Shown piece after piece: positions 51,394 through 59,238 of a stretch of 64,000 nt of DNA. The notes below the pieces were generated by a model, which was not told where the DNA came from, ran no database searches, and saw only the letters and a list, made by a program, of their open reading frames with translations. The position numbers were made by a program, and so were the translations under genes. The DNA comes from Halobacterium sp. DL1. GTDB taxonomy: Archaea > Halobacteriota > Halobacteria > Halobacteriales > Halobacteriaceae. Within the stretch, counting starts at the first letter, position 1. The number at the start of each line of letters is the position of its first letter. The stretch lies in assembly GCA_000230955.3 (NCBI GenBank), contig CP007060.1, positions 620,001-684,000 on the forward strand. Direction: 5' to 3'.

Positions 51394-52845
51394 ATGTCGA
51401 GCCAGCACCGCAATTTCATCGACGGGGATTGGGTAGAATCCAACTCCGGCGAGACGTTCGAGAACAGGAACCCGGCGGACACCAAGGAAGTCATCGGCGA
51501 ATACCAGCAGTCGACAGCCGAGGACGCGGAGGCGGCCATCGAAGCCGCGAACGAAGCCGCAGACGAGTGGGCGGCGATGCCCGGGCCGGAGCGCGGCCGC
51601 ATCCTCCGGAAGGCGGGCGAGATCCTCGCAGACCGAAAGGAGGAACTCACGCAGACGCTCTCCCACGAGGTCGGGAAAACCACGTCGGAGGCGGGAGGTG
51701 AGGTCCAGCGCTCGATCGACATCTACGCGTACTATGCAGCCAAGGCGAGTGACTTCGGGGGGACCGTCAAGGAGTCCTCGAGCCCGACTACCCACCTCTA
51801 CTCCCAGAGCGAGCCGGTGGGCGTCGCCGGCCTCATCACGCCGTGGAACTTCCCGATCGCCATCGCGTCGTGGAAGATGGCGCCGGCGCTCGCGGCGGGG
51901 AACACCGTCGTCCTCAAACCCGCGTCGCTCGCACCGGGAATCATCCGCGAGCTCGTGGAGGCACTGGAGGACGCGGGAATCCCTGACGGAGTCGTGAACT
52001 TCGTCACCGGGCCCGGGAGGAGTGTCGGGGCCACCGTCTCCTCCAGTCCGGACGTGGACGCGGTCTCGTTCACGGGTAGCCACTCGGTCGGTGAGAAGGT
52101 CCGCAAGCAGGCGGTCGACGACGGGAAGCGTGTGCAACTGGAGATGGGCGGGAAGAATCCGACCGTCGTGATGCCTAGCGCCGACGTGGACGAAGCCGTG
52201 GACATCGTCGCGGGCGGCTGCTTCGGCGTCACCGGCGAGGCGTGTACGGCGACCTCCAAGGCGATCGTCCACGAGGACGTCTACGAGGAGTTCGTCGAGA
52301 AGATGGTCGACCACGTCGAGAGCATCGAGGTCGGTCCGGGGCTCGAGGACTACGACATGGGTCCGCACATCAGCGAGTCGGAGCTCGACTCGACCCTCGA
52401 CTACGTCGAGATCGGCCAACAAGAGGGCGCGACGCTCGAGACCGGCGGGAACCGCGTCACAGGCGACGGTTACGACGACGGGTACTTCGTCGAACCGGCC
52501 GTCTTCTCCGACGTCACGAACGATATGCGCATCGCGCAGGAGGAGATCTTCGGGCCGGTGCTCGCCATCATCCCGGTGTCGGGCTTCGAGGACGCGCTGA
52601 AGCAGGCCAACGACGTCCGGTACGGACTCGCGGCGGGGCTCGTCACCCAGGACCTCACGGAGGCCCACGAGTTCGCGAACCGCGCCGAAGCCGGCATCGT
52701 GAAGATCAACGAGAAGACGACCGGGCTGGAACTCCACGTCCCGTTCGGGGGGTTCAAGGACTCCTCGAGCGAGACCTACCGGGAGCAGGGCGACGCGGGC
52801 CTGGACTTCTACTCGATCAGCCGCACGGTCTACATGAACTACTGA
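51394..52845 (+). CDS. Aldehyde dehydrogenase (2-ketoglutaric semialdehyde/succinate semialdehyde type)
   Basis: 483 residues; NAD(P)-dependent. PWNFPIAIASWKMAPALAAGNTVVLKPA (cofactor), FTGSHSVGEKV, the general-base Glu in LEMGGKNPTVV, and the nucleophile Cys in GGCFGVTGEACTATSK. The C-terminus ending in SISRTVYMNY completes a full-length enzyme. The sequence resembles the haloarchaeal XacF-type alpha-ketoglutaric semialdehyde dehydrogenase, the last step of oxidative sugar and uronate pathways. In this context it would oxidise the aldehyde left by the aldolase or a 2-oxo-deoxy acid intermediate. Specificity cannot be fixed by sight. Confidence 0.92.
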   Translation: MSSQHRNFIDGDWVESNSGETFENRNPADTKEVIGEYQQSTAEDAEAAIEAANEAADEWAAMPGPERGRILRKAGEILADRKEELTQTLSHEVGKTTSEAGGEVQRSIDIYAYYAAKASDFGGTVKESSSPTTHLYSQSEPVGVAGLITPWNFPIAIASWKMAPALAAGNTVVLKPASLAPGIIRELVEALEDAGIPDGVVNFVTGPGRSVGATVSSSPDVDAVSFTGSHSVGEKVRKQAVDDGKRVQLEMGGKNPTVVMPSADVDEAVDIVAGGCFGVTGEACTATSKAIVHEDVYEEFVEKMVDHVESIEVGPGLEDYDMGPHISESELDSTLDYVEIGQQEGATLETGGNRVTGDGYDDGYFVEPAVFSDVTNDMRIAQEEIFGPVLAIIPVSGFEDALKQANDVRYGLAAGLVTQDLTEAHEFANRAEAGIVKINEKTTGLELHVPFGGFKDSSSETYREQGDAGLDFYSISRTVYMNY

Positions 52846-52970
52846 CGGACTTGCAGTCCGCGGAGCGTTGCACCCAGCCACCGTCGGTGGCCCGGTCGAG
52901 CGGCGAACGGGATGCGGTCGGCCCGACCTGACTCGACCGCTCGCCGTGGAACGCATTTTCCCGACCCTCG

Positions 52971-53861
52971 TCAGGCGAGCGTGACGACGACTGCCCCGAG
53001 GACCACGACGACTGCCCCGGCCACCAGGCCGAGCGTGACCCGCTCGAGCTTGTCGAGGAACGCGTAGGAGAGCGCCATCACGATCAGGGGGCTGAGCTGG
53101 AGGATGGGGACGACCAGGGAGACCGGCGCGAGCGACAGCGCGGCGTAGTACGACAGCAGGAACACGGAGTTCGAGAGGCCGGCGAGCAGGTACCACCGGC
53201 GGTTCGGGCTACGGACAAGGTCGCCGGGGGCCGGGAGCGCGTTGCGCCACCGGAGGTACGCCCACATCCCGGCCGCCGCTACCACTGTCTTCACTGCGAG
53301 TCCGGACATGACGGAAGTCCCGTCGCCGAAGCCGACCTTCACTATCACCGGTTCGAGCGCGAACACGAGCGCCGTTGCGAACGGCAGCGTGAGCGCCCGG
53401 GCCGGGGCGTCGGCGAGCGTGGCGTCGCCGTCGACGGTCTGTTTCGACAGCCACGCCACACCCGCGACGATGAGCACGACGCCTGCGAACTGGCCGTTCG
53501 TGACCGGGTCGCCGAGCAGGAGGACGGCGAGCACCACCGCGAACAGGGGGTTGGAAGCCTTGATGGGTTCCGTGATGCTCGCGCCCAGGCGGTCGATGCT
53601 CGTGTAGTAGAGCGCCCGCCCCAGCAGCGTCCCGAGCAGGCCCGCGGCGACGAAGGAGAGGAGCGCGTTCGTGGACATGCGGTACGCCGGGAACTCCAGG
53701 ACGGCGGCGAGGGGAACGAAGATAGCCACGTTCACGAGCAACACGACTGTCAACGCGTCTGTCGTCGACCCCTCGTGGGTGCCGACGCGGACAGCCATCA
53801 CCTGCCCCGCGATGCCGATCGCCCCGAGCACCGCGAGCGCTACCCCCACAATCTCGTTCAC
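52971..53861 (-). CDS. EamA/DMT-superfamily transporter (second)
   Basis: 296 residues, ten helices, with duplicated EamA halves (YTSIDRLGASITEPIKASNPLFAVVLA in the first, LAPVSLVVPILQLSPLIVMALSYAFLDKLE in the second). It is the last gene of a tight minus-strand operon after the class III CoA transferase and the cytidine deaminase (6-bp gap). It is not a close copy of the EamA protein at 50381. Possible exporter of a pathway intermediate or nucleoside; unknown. Confidence 0.9.
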   Translation of the reverse strand: MNEIVGVALAVLGAIGIAGQVMAVRVGTHEGSTTDALTVVLLVNVAIFVPLAAVLEFPAYRMSTNALLSFVAAGLLGTLLGRALYYTSIDRLGASITEPIKASNPLFAVVLAVLLLGDPVTNGQFAGVVLIVAGVAWLSKQTVDGDATLADAPARALTLPFATALVFALEPVIVKVGFGDGTSVMSGLAVKTVVAAAGMWAYLRWRNALPAPGDLVRSPNRRWYLLAGLSNSVFLLSYYAALSLAPVSLVVPILQLSPLIVMALSYAFLDKLERVTLGLVAGAVVVVLGAVVVTLA

Positions 53862-53867
53862 CGAGCG

Positions 53868-54320
53868 TTACCCCTCGAGGTGAACGTCCCGGTAGCTCTG
53901 GACGTACTTGCTGGGGAGTAAGTCGATAGCCGCCGACTTGGTCAACTCGCCGTCGTCGCCGGGGTAGATGACCGTCATCTGCGGGTTGACGTCCGAGATT
54001 AGCTCCCGGCAGACGCCACACGGGGAGACGACCTTGATCTCGTCCTCGTCCTCCGCCGGACCTGGGTGGCGGACCGAGACGATGGTGTCGATGTCCTCCC
54101 CCTTGACGCCGTTCGCGACGGCCGTCCCGAGGGTGACTGGCTCCGCGCAGACGGACGCGCGGCCGACGTTCGCTTCCACGTGGACGCCCGTGTGGACGTC
54201 GCCGCTTGTCGTTCGGAGTGCCGACCCGACGTAGTGGGTGCCGTGGACGAACGCGTCCCGGATCACGTCGCGGGCTGCTTCGATGAGCTGCTCGTCGTCG
54301 CTGGTGAGTGTGCCTGTCAT
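53868..54320 (-). CDS. Cytidine deaminase-like zinc hydrolase
   Basis: 150 residues, CDA fold. HVEANVGRASVCAEP (zinc Cys in CAE with the catalytic Glu) and SPCGVCRELI (the two other zinc Cys) are intact. The usual VENAS substrate motif reads VEANV, and the CAE motif is followed by Pro-Val instead of Arg. This resembles Cdd/blasticidin-S deaminase relatives with changed base recognition. It starts 1 bp after the CoA transferase stop in an operon with that gene and an EamA carrier, an unusual combination. Deamination of cytidine/deoxycytidine or of another amino-heterocycle is likely. Confidence 0.9.
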   Translation of the reverse strand: MTGTLTSDDEQLIEAARDVIRDAFVHGTHYVGSALRTTSGDVHTGVHVEANVGRASVCAEPVTLGTAVANGVKGEDIDTIVSVRHPGPAEDEDEIKVVSPCGVCRELISDVNPQMTVIYPGDDGELTKSAAIDLLPSKYVQSYRDVHLEG

Positions 54321-54321
54321 G

Positions 54322-55527
54322 TTACTGGGTTCGCGTGCCGCCTTCGCTCGCGGTGACGCCGTTCTCCTCGAGGTCCGCGATCTCGTCGTCGTCGTAACCG
54401 AGTTCCGCGAGAACTTCCTCGGTCTGTTCGCCGGGCACCGGAGGGTCGCTGAACTCCACGTCTGCGTTCGACATGGAGACGGGGACGCCGGTCGTCTCGA
54501 ACGTCCCGACGCCGGGGTACTCCAGTTCGATGATCATGTCGTTGTGCCGGACCTGGGGGTGGTCCGCGGCGTCCTGGTAGTCGTTGACCTCTGCTATCCA
54601 CGCCCCGGCGTCGAGCAGACGGTCCATGAGTTCGTCGGTCGGCACCGACCGCGTCTCTGCTTCGAGCTGTTCTTTGACCTCGTCGCGGTGCTCGTACACC
54701 TCCCGGCCGTCGCTGTAGTCACAGAGCGGCTCGACGCCCAGTTCGTCCGCGATGCTCGGCAGGTTCGCGAACGAGAGCGCCACGTGGCCGTCCGCGGTCT
54801 CGTAGACGCCGTAGGGTGCGCCCGAGTAGACGTGGCCGATGCCCGACTCGCTGCGCTCGGCCTCGACGTCCATGTTGACGGCGCTCGTGATCTCCTGGGT
54901 CTGGAAGTCGATGCCGGCGTTGAGGAGGTTCGTCTCTATCTTCTGCCCCTGGCCGGTCATCTCTCGCTGGAACAACGCGACGACGGTGTGGAGCGCGATG
55001 GTGTTCGCGGAGTGGGCGTCGCAGATGAACGAGCCGGCGGGCGTCGGTGGGTCCTGCTTCCGGCCCGTGTTCTGGACGAGTCCGCTCATCGCTTGCGCGA
55101 GGATGTCCTGGCCGGGCCGTTCCGCGTACGGGCCGTCCGCCCCGAACCCGGACGCCGACACGTAGACGATGTTCTCGTTGACGTCGCGGACGTCCTCGTA
55201 CCCGAGACCGAACTTCTCCATGACACCCGGGCGGAAGTTCTCGACGAGCGCGTCTGCTTCCCCGATGATCTCCTCGGCGACCTGCCTGCCCTCGTCGGAC
55301 TTGAGGTCGAGGGTGATCGAGCGCTTGTTGCGGTTCATCGCGAGGAAGTACGGGCTGACGTCCTCGAGGAGTTCCCCCTCGATGGGCGCGGTCCGGACGA
55401 GCTCCCCGCCCGCTGGCTCGATCTTGATCACGTCGGCGCCCATGTCCCCGAGCTTCTGGGTGGCCCACCCACCCTGTTGCATCTGGCTGAAGTCGGCGAT
55501 AGTCACGTCTTCGAGTGGTGCTGGCAT
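54322..55527 (-). CDS. Class III (CaiB/BaiF-type) CoA transferase
   Basis: 401 residues. Moves CoA between carboxylic acids. MQQGGWATQKLGDMGADVIKIEP (CoA-binding start), MNRNKRSITLDLKSDEG, ADALVENFRPGVMEKFGLGY, YVSASGFGADGPYAERPGQD, and a catalytic-Asp candidate in SFICDAHSAN. The ATG at 55527 follows a TATA-like CTAAAC (55552-55559) 28 bp away, with an inverted repeat just upstream. It heads an operon with a cytidine deaminase and an EamA transporter. Members act on oxalate, carnitine, bile acids, aryl-succinates or mesaconate; the substrate is open. Confidence 0.93.
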   Translation of the reverse strand: MPAPLEDVTIADFSQMQQGGWATQKLGDMGADVIKIEPAGGELVRTAPIEGELLEDVSPYFLAMNRNKRSITLDLKSDEGRQVAEEIIGEADALVENFRPGVMEKFGLGYEDVRDVNENIVYVSASGFGADGPYAERPGQDILAQAMSGLVQNTGRKQDPPTPAGSFICDAHSANTIALHTVVALFQREMTGQGQKIETNLLNAGIDFQTQEITSAVNMDVEAERSESGIGHVYSGAPYGVYETADGHVALSFANLPSIADELGVEPLCDYSDGREVYEHRDEVKEQLEAETRSVPTDELMDRLLDAGAWIAEVNDYQDAADHPQVRHNDMIIELEYPGVGTFETTGVPVSMSNADVEFSDPPVPGEQTEEVLAELGYDDDEIADLEENGVTASEGGTRTQ

Positions 55528-55559
55528 ACACCACGGAAAATGCTGACCGAGGGTTTAGT

Positions 55560-55580
55560 TCCACCGATGAATCCGGTGGA
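55560..55580. promoter_or_regulatory. Inverted repeat abutting the TATA box of the CoA transferase operon
   Basis: Arms TCCACCG (55560-55566) and CGGTGGA (55574-55580), 7-bp spacer. It lies directly upstream of the TATA-like element, over the BRE position, where a regulator could recruit or block TFB. The arms share the ACCG...CGGT core with the repeat at 58122-58139. Confidence 0.55.
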
Positions 55581-55678
55581 CGCCGGATTTCGAACATCAG
55601 GTGGTGGTCCAGATTGGTGAGTGTGGAGCCGGTCGGGATGGCCAAAGGGCACAGACTCTCGGTGGCGCGACCGGCCAG

Positions 55679-56755
55679 TCAGGGGGCCGCCGCCGCGGCC
55701 AGCAGGAACCACCCCTGCCCGTGGAGCGTGACACCGGCGGGCGCCTTCGGCCCACCTGGAACTTTCGCCACCCGACGGACCCGACCCCGGCTGTCTACGA
55801 CGCCCTCACACACCTCCATCGCCTGCCGCGCCGGTGGGACGTACGTCTCCGGGTCGAGGACACCTAAGTCGACTCCGCGTCCGAAGGCGTACGTGGCCAT
55901 CAGCGTACCGGACGTCTCCAGCCACGACGTCCGGTCGTCGACGATGTTGTGCCAGAAGCCGCTGGCGTCCTGGTAGGGCCGCATCGCGGCCGCGAGGGCT
56001 TCGAACTGCTCGACGAGGTCCTCGCGGGCGGCGTGGTCGGCCGGGAGCACTGCGAGAACGTCCGCGAGCGCGGCCAGCACCCAGCCGTTTCCGCGAGCCC
56101 AGAACGTGCTCTGCACGAAGCTGTCGGGCTCTGCTGCCCAGTTGTGCCGGTAGAGTCCGGTCTCCGGGTCACGGAGGCGGTCCCGGCACGCGTGGAACTG
56201 CGCGACCGCGTCGTCGACGGCATCGGGGTCGTCCGCGAGCACGCCGTAGCGCGCGAGGAACGGGGCGGCCATGTACAGCATGTCCACCCACAGCTCCTGA
56301 GCTTCCCGGCGCTGCGGGATGCCGACCCCAGCTACGCGTTCGACCCGCTGGAGGAACTCGTACTGCTTGCGCGCGGCGTCGAGGTAGTAGTCGTCACCCG
56401 TGCGATCGTAGAACTCGAGGACCCCGTGCCCCGGGATGAGCGGGTCCGCGATGGACGTGTACCCGAGGCGGTCCTGTTCACCCCAGTCGACGTCCCAGTC
56501 GAGGTGTTTCGTGTGGAGCGACCCATACGCGAACTGTCCCTCGCCCGTCTGGGTCTCGATGGATCGCTCGACGTGGTGTTTCGCATCCGCAACGCGTACC
56601 CCACACGCGAGTAGGCCGTTCACGAGCACCCCCTTCTCCCAGTCGTGGTCCGCTACGTCCATGCCGAGGAACGGCTGGTCGTCGTGGTGGGCGAGCGAGT
56701 AGTCGGCGACGCGGTCGACCAGTTCGGACAGTGGTGCGCGAGCCACTCGGCTCAC
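55679..56755 (-). CDS. GH88/GH105-type unsaturated glycuronyl hydrolase, paralogue 3
   Basis: 358 residues from a GTG at 56755 that overlaps the stop of the upstream VOC gene (GTGA), so the two are coupled. Cytoplasmic. IPGHGVLEFYDRTGDDYYLDAARKQ, D158 in LWVDMLYMAAPFLARYG, and FWARGNGWVLAALADVL, keeping the classical RGNGW motif of GH105. FWHNIVDD, LETSGTLMATYAF and GVTLHGQGWFLLAAA follow. Of the three paralogues this is the most orthodox, a good candidate for true unsaturated rhamnogalacturonyl or glucuronyl hydrolase activity. It is next to a VOC protein and an SDR. Confidence 0.9.
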   Translation of the reverse strand: MSRVARAPLSELVDRVADYSLAHHDDQPFLGMDVADHDWEKGVLVNGLLACGVRVADAKHHVERSIETQTGEGQFAYGSLHTKHLDWDVDWGEQDRLGYTSIADPLIPGHGVLEFYDRTGDDYYLDAARKQYEFLQRVERVAGVGIPQRREAQELWVDMLYMAAPFLARYGVLADDPDAVDDAVAQFHACRDRLRDPETGLYRHNWAAEPDSFVQSTFWARGNGWVLAALADVLAVLPADHAAREDLVEQFEALAAAMRPYQDASGFWHNIVDDRTSWLETSGTLMATYAFGRGVDLGVLDPETYVPPARQAMEVCEGVVDSRGRVRRVAKVPGGPKAPAGVTLHGQGWFLLAAAAAP

Positions 56756-57168
56756 TCCGGTGGCGGCCCCTCGAGCCGTTCGATGAGTTCGATGGCGTGC
56801 CCGTCCGGGTCCTCGACGAACGTGATGACGTTCCGGTGTGTCTCGAACGGCGTCGTCTTCGGGGGCAGAATCACGTGACAGTCGGTCCGTTCGACGAGTT
56901 CCTCGAAGACACCGTGCAGGTCTTCCTCGACCAGCAAGCAGACCGAGTGGTCGGTGTGGATGGTGTCACTGCCGCCGCCTGCCACGGGTTCGTCGTTCGA
57001 GGGGTCCTCGAAGATGTGGATGTCGGAGCCAGTCTCGGGCCCGAGGTAGACGTGCTCCACGCCGTCCTCCTCGAACCCCCACTTCTCCTCGAACCCGAGT
57101 CCGTCCAGGTAGAACTCCTTCGAACGGTCCAGATCCGTCACTCTGAACGCCGTGTGGATCAACTCCAT
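56752..57168 (-). CDS. VOC family (lactoylglutathione lyase-like) protein
   Basis: 138 residues from the ATG at 57168, 27 bp after a minus TATA-like CGCTTATGC (57190-57199). ELIHTAFRVTDLDRSKEFYLDGLGFEE and TDHSVCLLVEEDLHGVFEEL, with the end FVEDPDGHAIELIERLEG. His and Glu ligands of glyoxalase I are at plausible places (IHTAF, YLGPE, DHSV, IELIE). It is the first gene of a two-gene operon with the third GH88/GH105 paralogue, suggesting it processes the sugar released, for example by isomerising an unstable keto-aldehyde. That is inference. Confidence 0.88.
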   Translation of the reverse strand: MELIHTAFRVTDLDRSKEFYLDGLGFEEKWGFEEDGVEHVYLGPETGSDIHIFEDPSNDEPVAGGGSDTIHTDHSVCLLVEEDLHGVFEELVERTDCHVILPPKTTPFETHRNVITFVEDPDGHAIELIERLEGPPPE

Positions 57169-57294
57169 GCTCCCGAATCGGAGCAAAGGTGCATAAGCGT
57201 ACTCCCGGCGCACAACCCGGATGTGGTGGTCAGCTGCTGGAGCCGCCGCGTGTCGACGGGGGTCCCGACCACTGATCGTGCCGCCAGACTCGGT

Positions 57295-58086
57295 TTACAG
57301 GTTCGACGCCCCGAGGCCGCCGTCGACGGGTATCGCGACGCCGTTGATGAAACTCGACCGCTCCGAGGAGAGGTACGCGACGGCGTCCCCGAGTTCCATC
57401 GGGTCGCCGATGCGCCCGAGCGGGATGGGCGCGCCTCGCTCCTCGAGGCCCTGTTCGTAGGACTCGTACTCGCCGCGCTCGACGCCCTGTTCGATGAGCT
57501 CGACCGTCCGGTCGGTCTCGTGGGGCGCTGGGAGAACAGCGTTGGCGCGGATTTCGGGCGCCAGTTCTTTCGAGAGTGTCTTCTCCAGTCCCACGACACC
57601 CATGCGGACGGCGTTCGACAGTACGAGCGACGGGATCGCCTCTTTGACGCTGCGTGATGCGATGGTGACGATGGTGCCGCCGTCGCCCTCCTGGAGGTGC
57701 TCGGCGGACTCGCGGACGAGTCGAACGACGCTCATGACGAGCAGGTCGTAGGCGTCGTACCACTCCTCGTCGGTCGTCTCCAGAAACGGCCCGCTCGGCG
57801 GCCCACCCGCGTTCGTCACGAGGTGGTCGAGGCCGCCGAACTCCTCGACGGTCCGGTCCACGAGCGTGGTTATGGCGTCCGCGTCGGTTAGGTCGGCGGC
57901 GTGCCCGACGACGTCACCCTCGGCGACCTCCCGGACCTCCTCGACCGCGTCCTGGAGGCGGTCTTCGTCACGGCCGTTGAGTACGACGTTCGCCCCCTCC
58001 TCGGCGAGGCGGGTCGCCGCCGCCTTCCCGAGTCCGCTACTGGACGCCGTTACGAGTGCACTATCGCCCTCGATTTCCAAATCCAT
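57295..58086 (-). CDS. SDR-family protein without the Tyr-x3-Lys catalytic pair
   Basis: 263 residues. The Rossmann motif TASSSGLGKA and TNAGG are normal and the C-terminus FINGVAIPVDGGLGASN is as in 3-oxoacyl reductases. In the active site, Ser144 (TIAS) is present but the expected YxxxK is LSNAV: Leu156 replaces Tyr and Val160 replaces Lys, followed by Arg161. A clade of SDRs with this LxLSNxxR sequence exists; its chemistry is not clear to me. Its ATG follows a TATA CTTAAG (58114-58119) and a perfect inverted repeat. It ends the catabolic island. Confidence 0.88.
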   Translation of the reverse strand: MDLEIEGDSALVTASSSGLGKAAATRLAEEGANVVLNGRDEDRLQDAVEEVREVAEGDVVGHAADLTDADAITTLVDRTVEEFGGLDHLVTNAGGPPSGPFLETTDEEWYDAYDLLVMSVVRLVRESAEHLQEGDGGTIVTIASRSVKEAIPSLVLSNAVRMGVVGLEKTLSKELAPEIRANAVLPAPHETDRTVELIEQGVERGEYESYEQGLEERGAPIPLGRIGDPMELGDAVAYLSSERSSFINGVAIPVDGGLGASNL

Positions 58087-59238
58087 GGCTGCTTACTACC
58101 TCTCCGAGCGGATTCTTAAGGGTACCGCATACGCGGTACACGGGCAAGGCAGAGAGACGAAAGACACGACCCTCGTACTTGTCCAGAACTGCTGACGTGT
58201 CCCAGCGGGCCTCCAGTGAGCCGTCGACGACCAGGAACGCTGGACCGGGGAAGGTGTCGGTTCCAGGGTCGACAATTCGCGACCCGATATGATGTATTAT
58301 CAATATTGGATAATACTAAATGCACTGTTAATTCTCCCGGATCTGGTTTGATAGGTCGCTCGGGCTACCCGAACTTGCGTCGCAGCTGGGTGGGCTCGAT
58401 CTGGGTGGATCGCTGGTCCAGTCGCACCCCGTTACGACCTCTGGGATGGGCAAAAAAGGCTAACAAACTGGCGTCACCAGGGGTATTTAATGGGTGATTG
58501 GAGGGTCAAACTGGGGATTAGTTAACAAAACGAAACAACACGTCTCTGGCGCTCATCGAAATCGACAGACGCTACCGGTTACTGTGTGGCGAAGTCGATA
58601 CCAGTCTAGATCAACCTCCGGAAGTGTAGAATAGTCTCCGATGGCCACTAGAAATACCTCGGTATACTTACTATCTTTACTTACTATCTGATTTTCTACC
58701 AGAGATGGGTTCGGTCCCGGGCCACCTGTGGCGAGCGGTGGCGTCTCCACAGGTGAGCAACCAGCCGATGTGCCGAACACCTGACAACCCCCGAGAAACG
58801 TAGTTAGTCGAGGCTGTTCACGGATGGCCTGCACGGGAACGGGGTTCGTGTCAGTCAACCGGTTGAAGAGCGGTCACGCTGCCGAGCACGATTCAGTCGG
58901 CCCTACCGACCCGCGATGCACCATTCCGGGGGTAAGCTCGGGGAAGATGTTCGGGGGAAGGACTTCTCCGGCGCGCTCCGTCGGTCCGCCTGCGTTGCCG
59001 GCACACTCCCCGACCGCCGCGGACGACGTGGTGTCACCCGTCCGCCGGCAGGACGCCCCACGCGACCGTCGTCGGTCCAGACACGACGTGGCCAACGTTC
59101 GTCTCGTCGCCGACGGTCACCGGGGCACCGCCGGCTAGCGCAGTCGCTCGTGGTCGTGCTCGAACACCTGCCCCGAACAGACACCGCGACCCGGCGACCA
59201 TCCTTGCGTTTTTGCCGCCGTCCCACCTACACCGTAGC
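58087..59238. other. 1.15-kb gene-poor stretch with possible gene remnants
   Basis: Holds the SDR promoter, an AT-rich section (about 58280-58330 and 58470-58540, including a strong TATA-like TATTTAATG near 58482 with no obvious gene after it), and two short pieces that look coding on the minus strand: about 58150-58280 (TFPGPAFLVVDGSLEARWDT) and 59034-59145 (PVTVGDETNVGHVVSGPTT, ending in a TGA at 59034). Neither has a credible full gene around it. I read this as a decayed boundary between the accessory island and the core genome. Confidence 0.45.
58122..58139. promoter_or_regulatory. Inverted repeat abutting the TATA box of the SDR gene
   Basis: Perfect 7-bp arms GTACCGC (58122-58128) and GCGGTAC (58133-58139) with a 4-bp spacer ATAC. 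It lies immediately upstream of the minus-strand TATA CTTAAG (58114-58119), at the BRE, about 36 bp from the SDR ATG. The geometry is the same as at 55560-55580. Confidence 0.6.

Noticed and set aside
58690-58760. tRNA-like T-arm (GGTTCGGTCCC)
   Set aside because: The flanking bases do not pair as a five-base stem and no anticodon or acceptor arms can be folded around it.
58553-58858. 101-codon minus-strand frame in the gene-poor stretch
   Set aside because: Not acidic, no promoter at leaderless distance, no motif.
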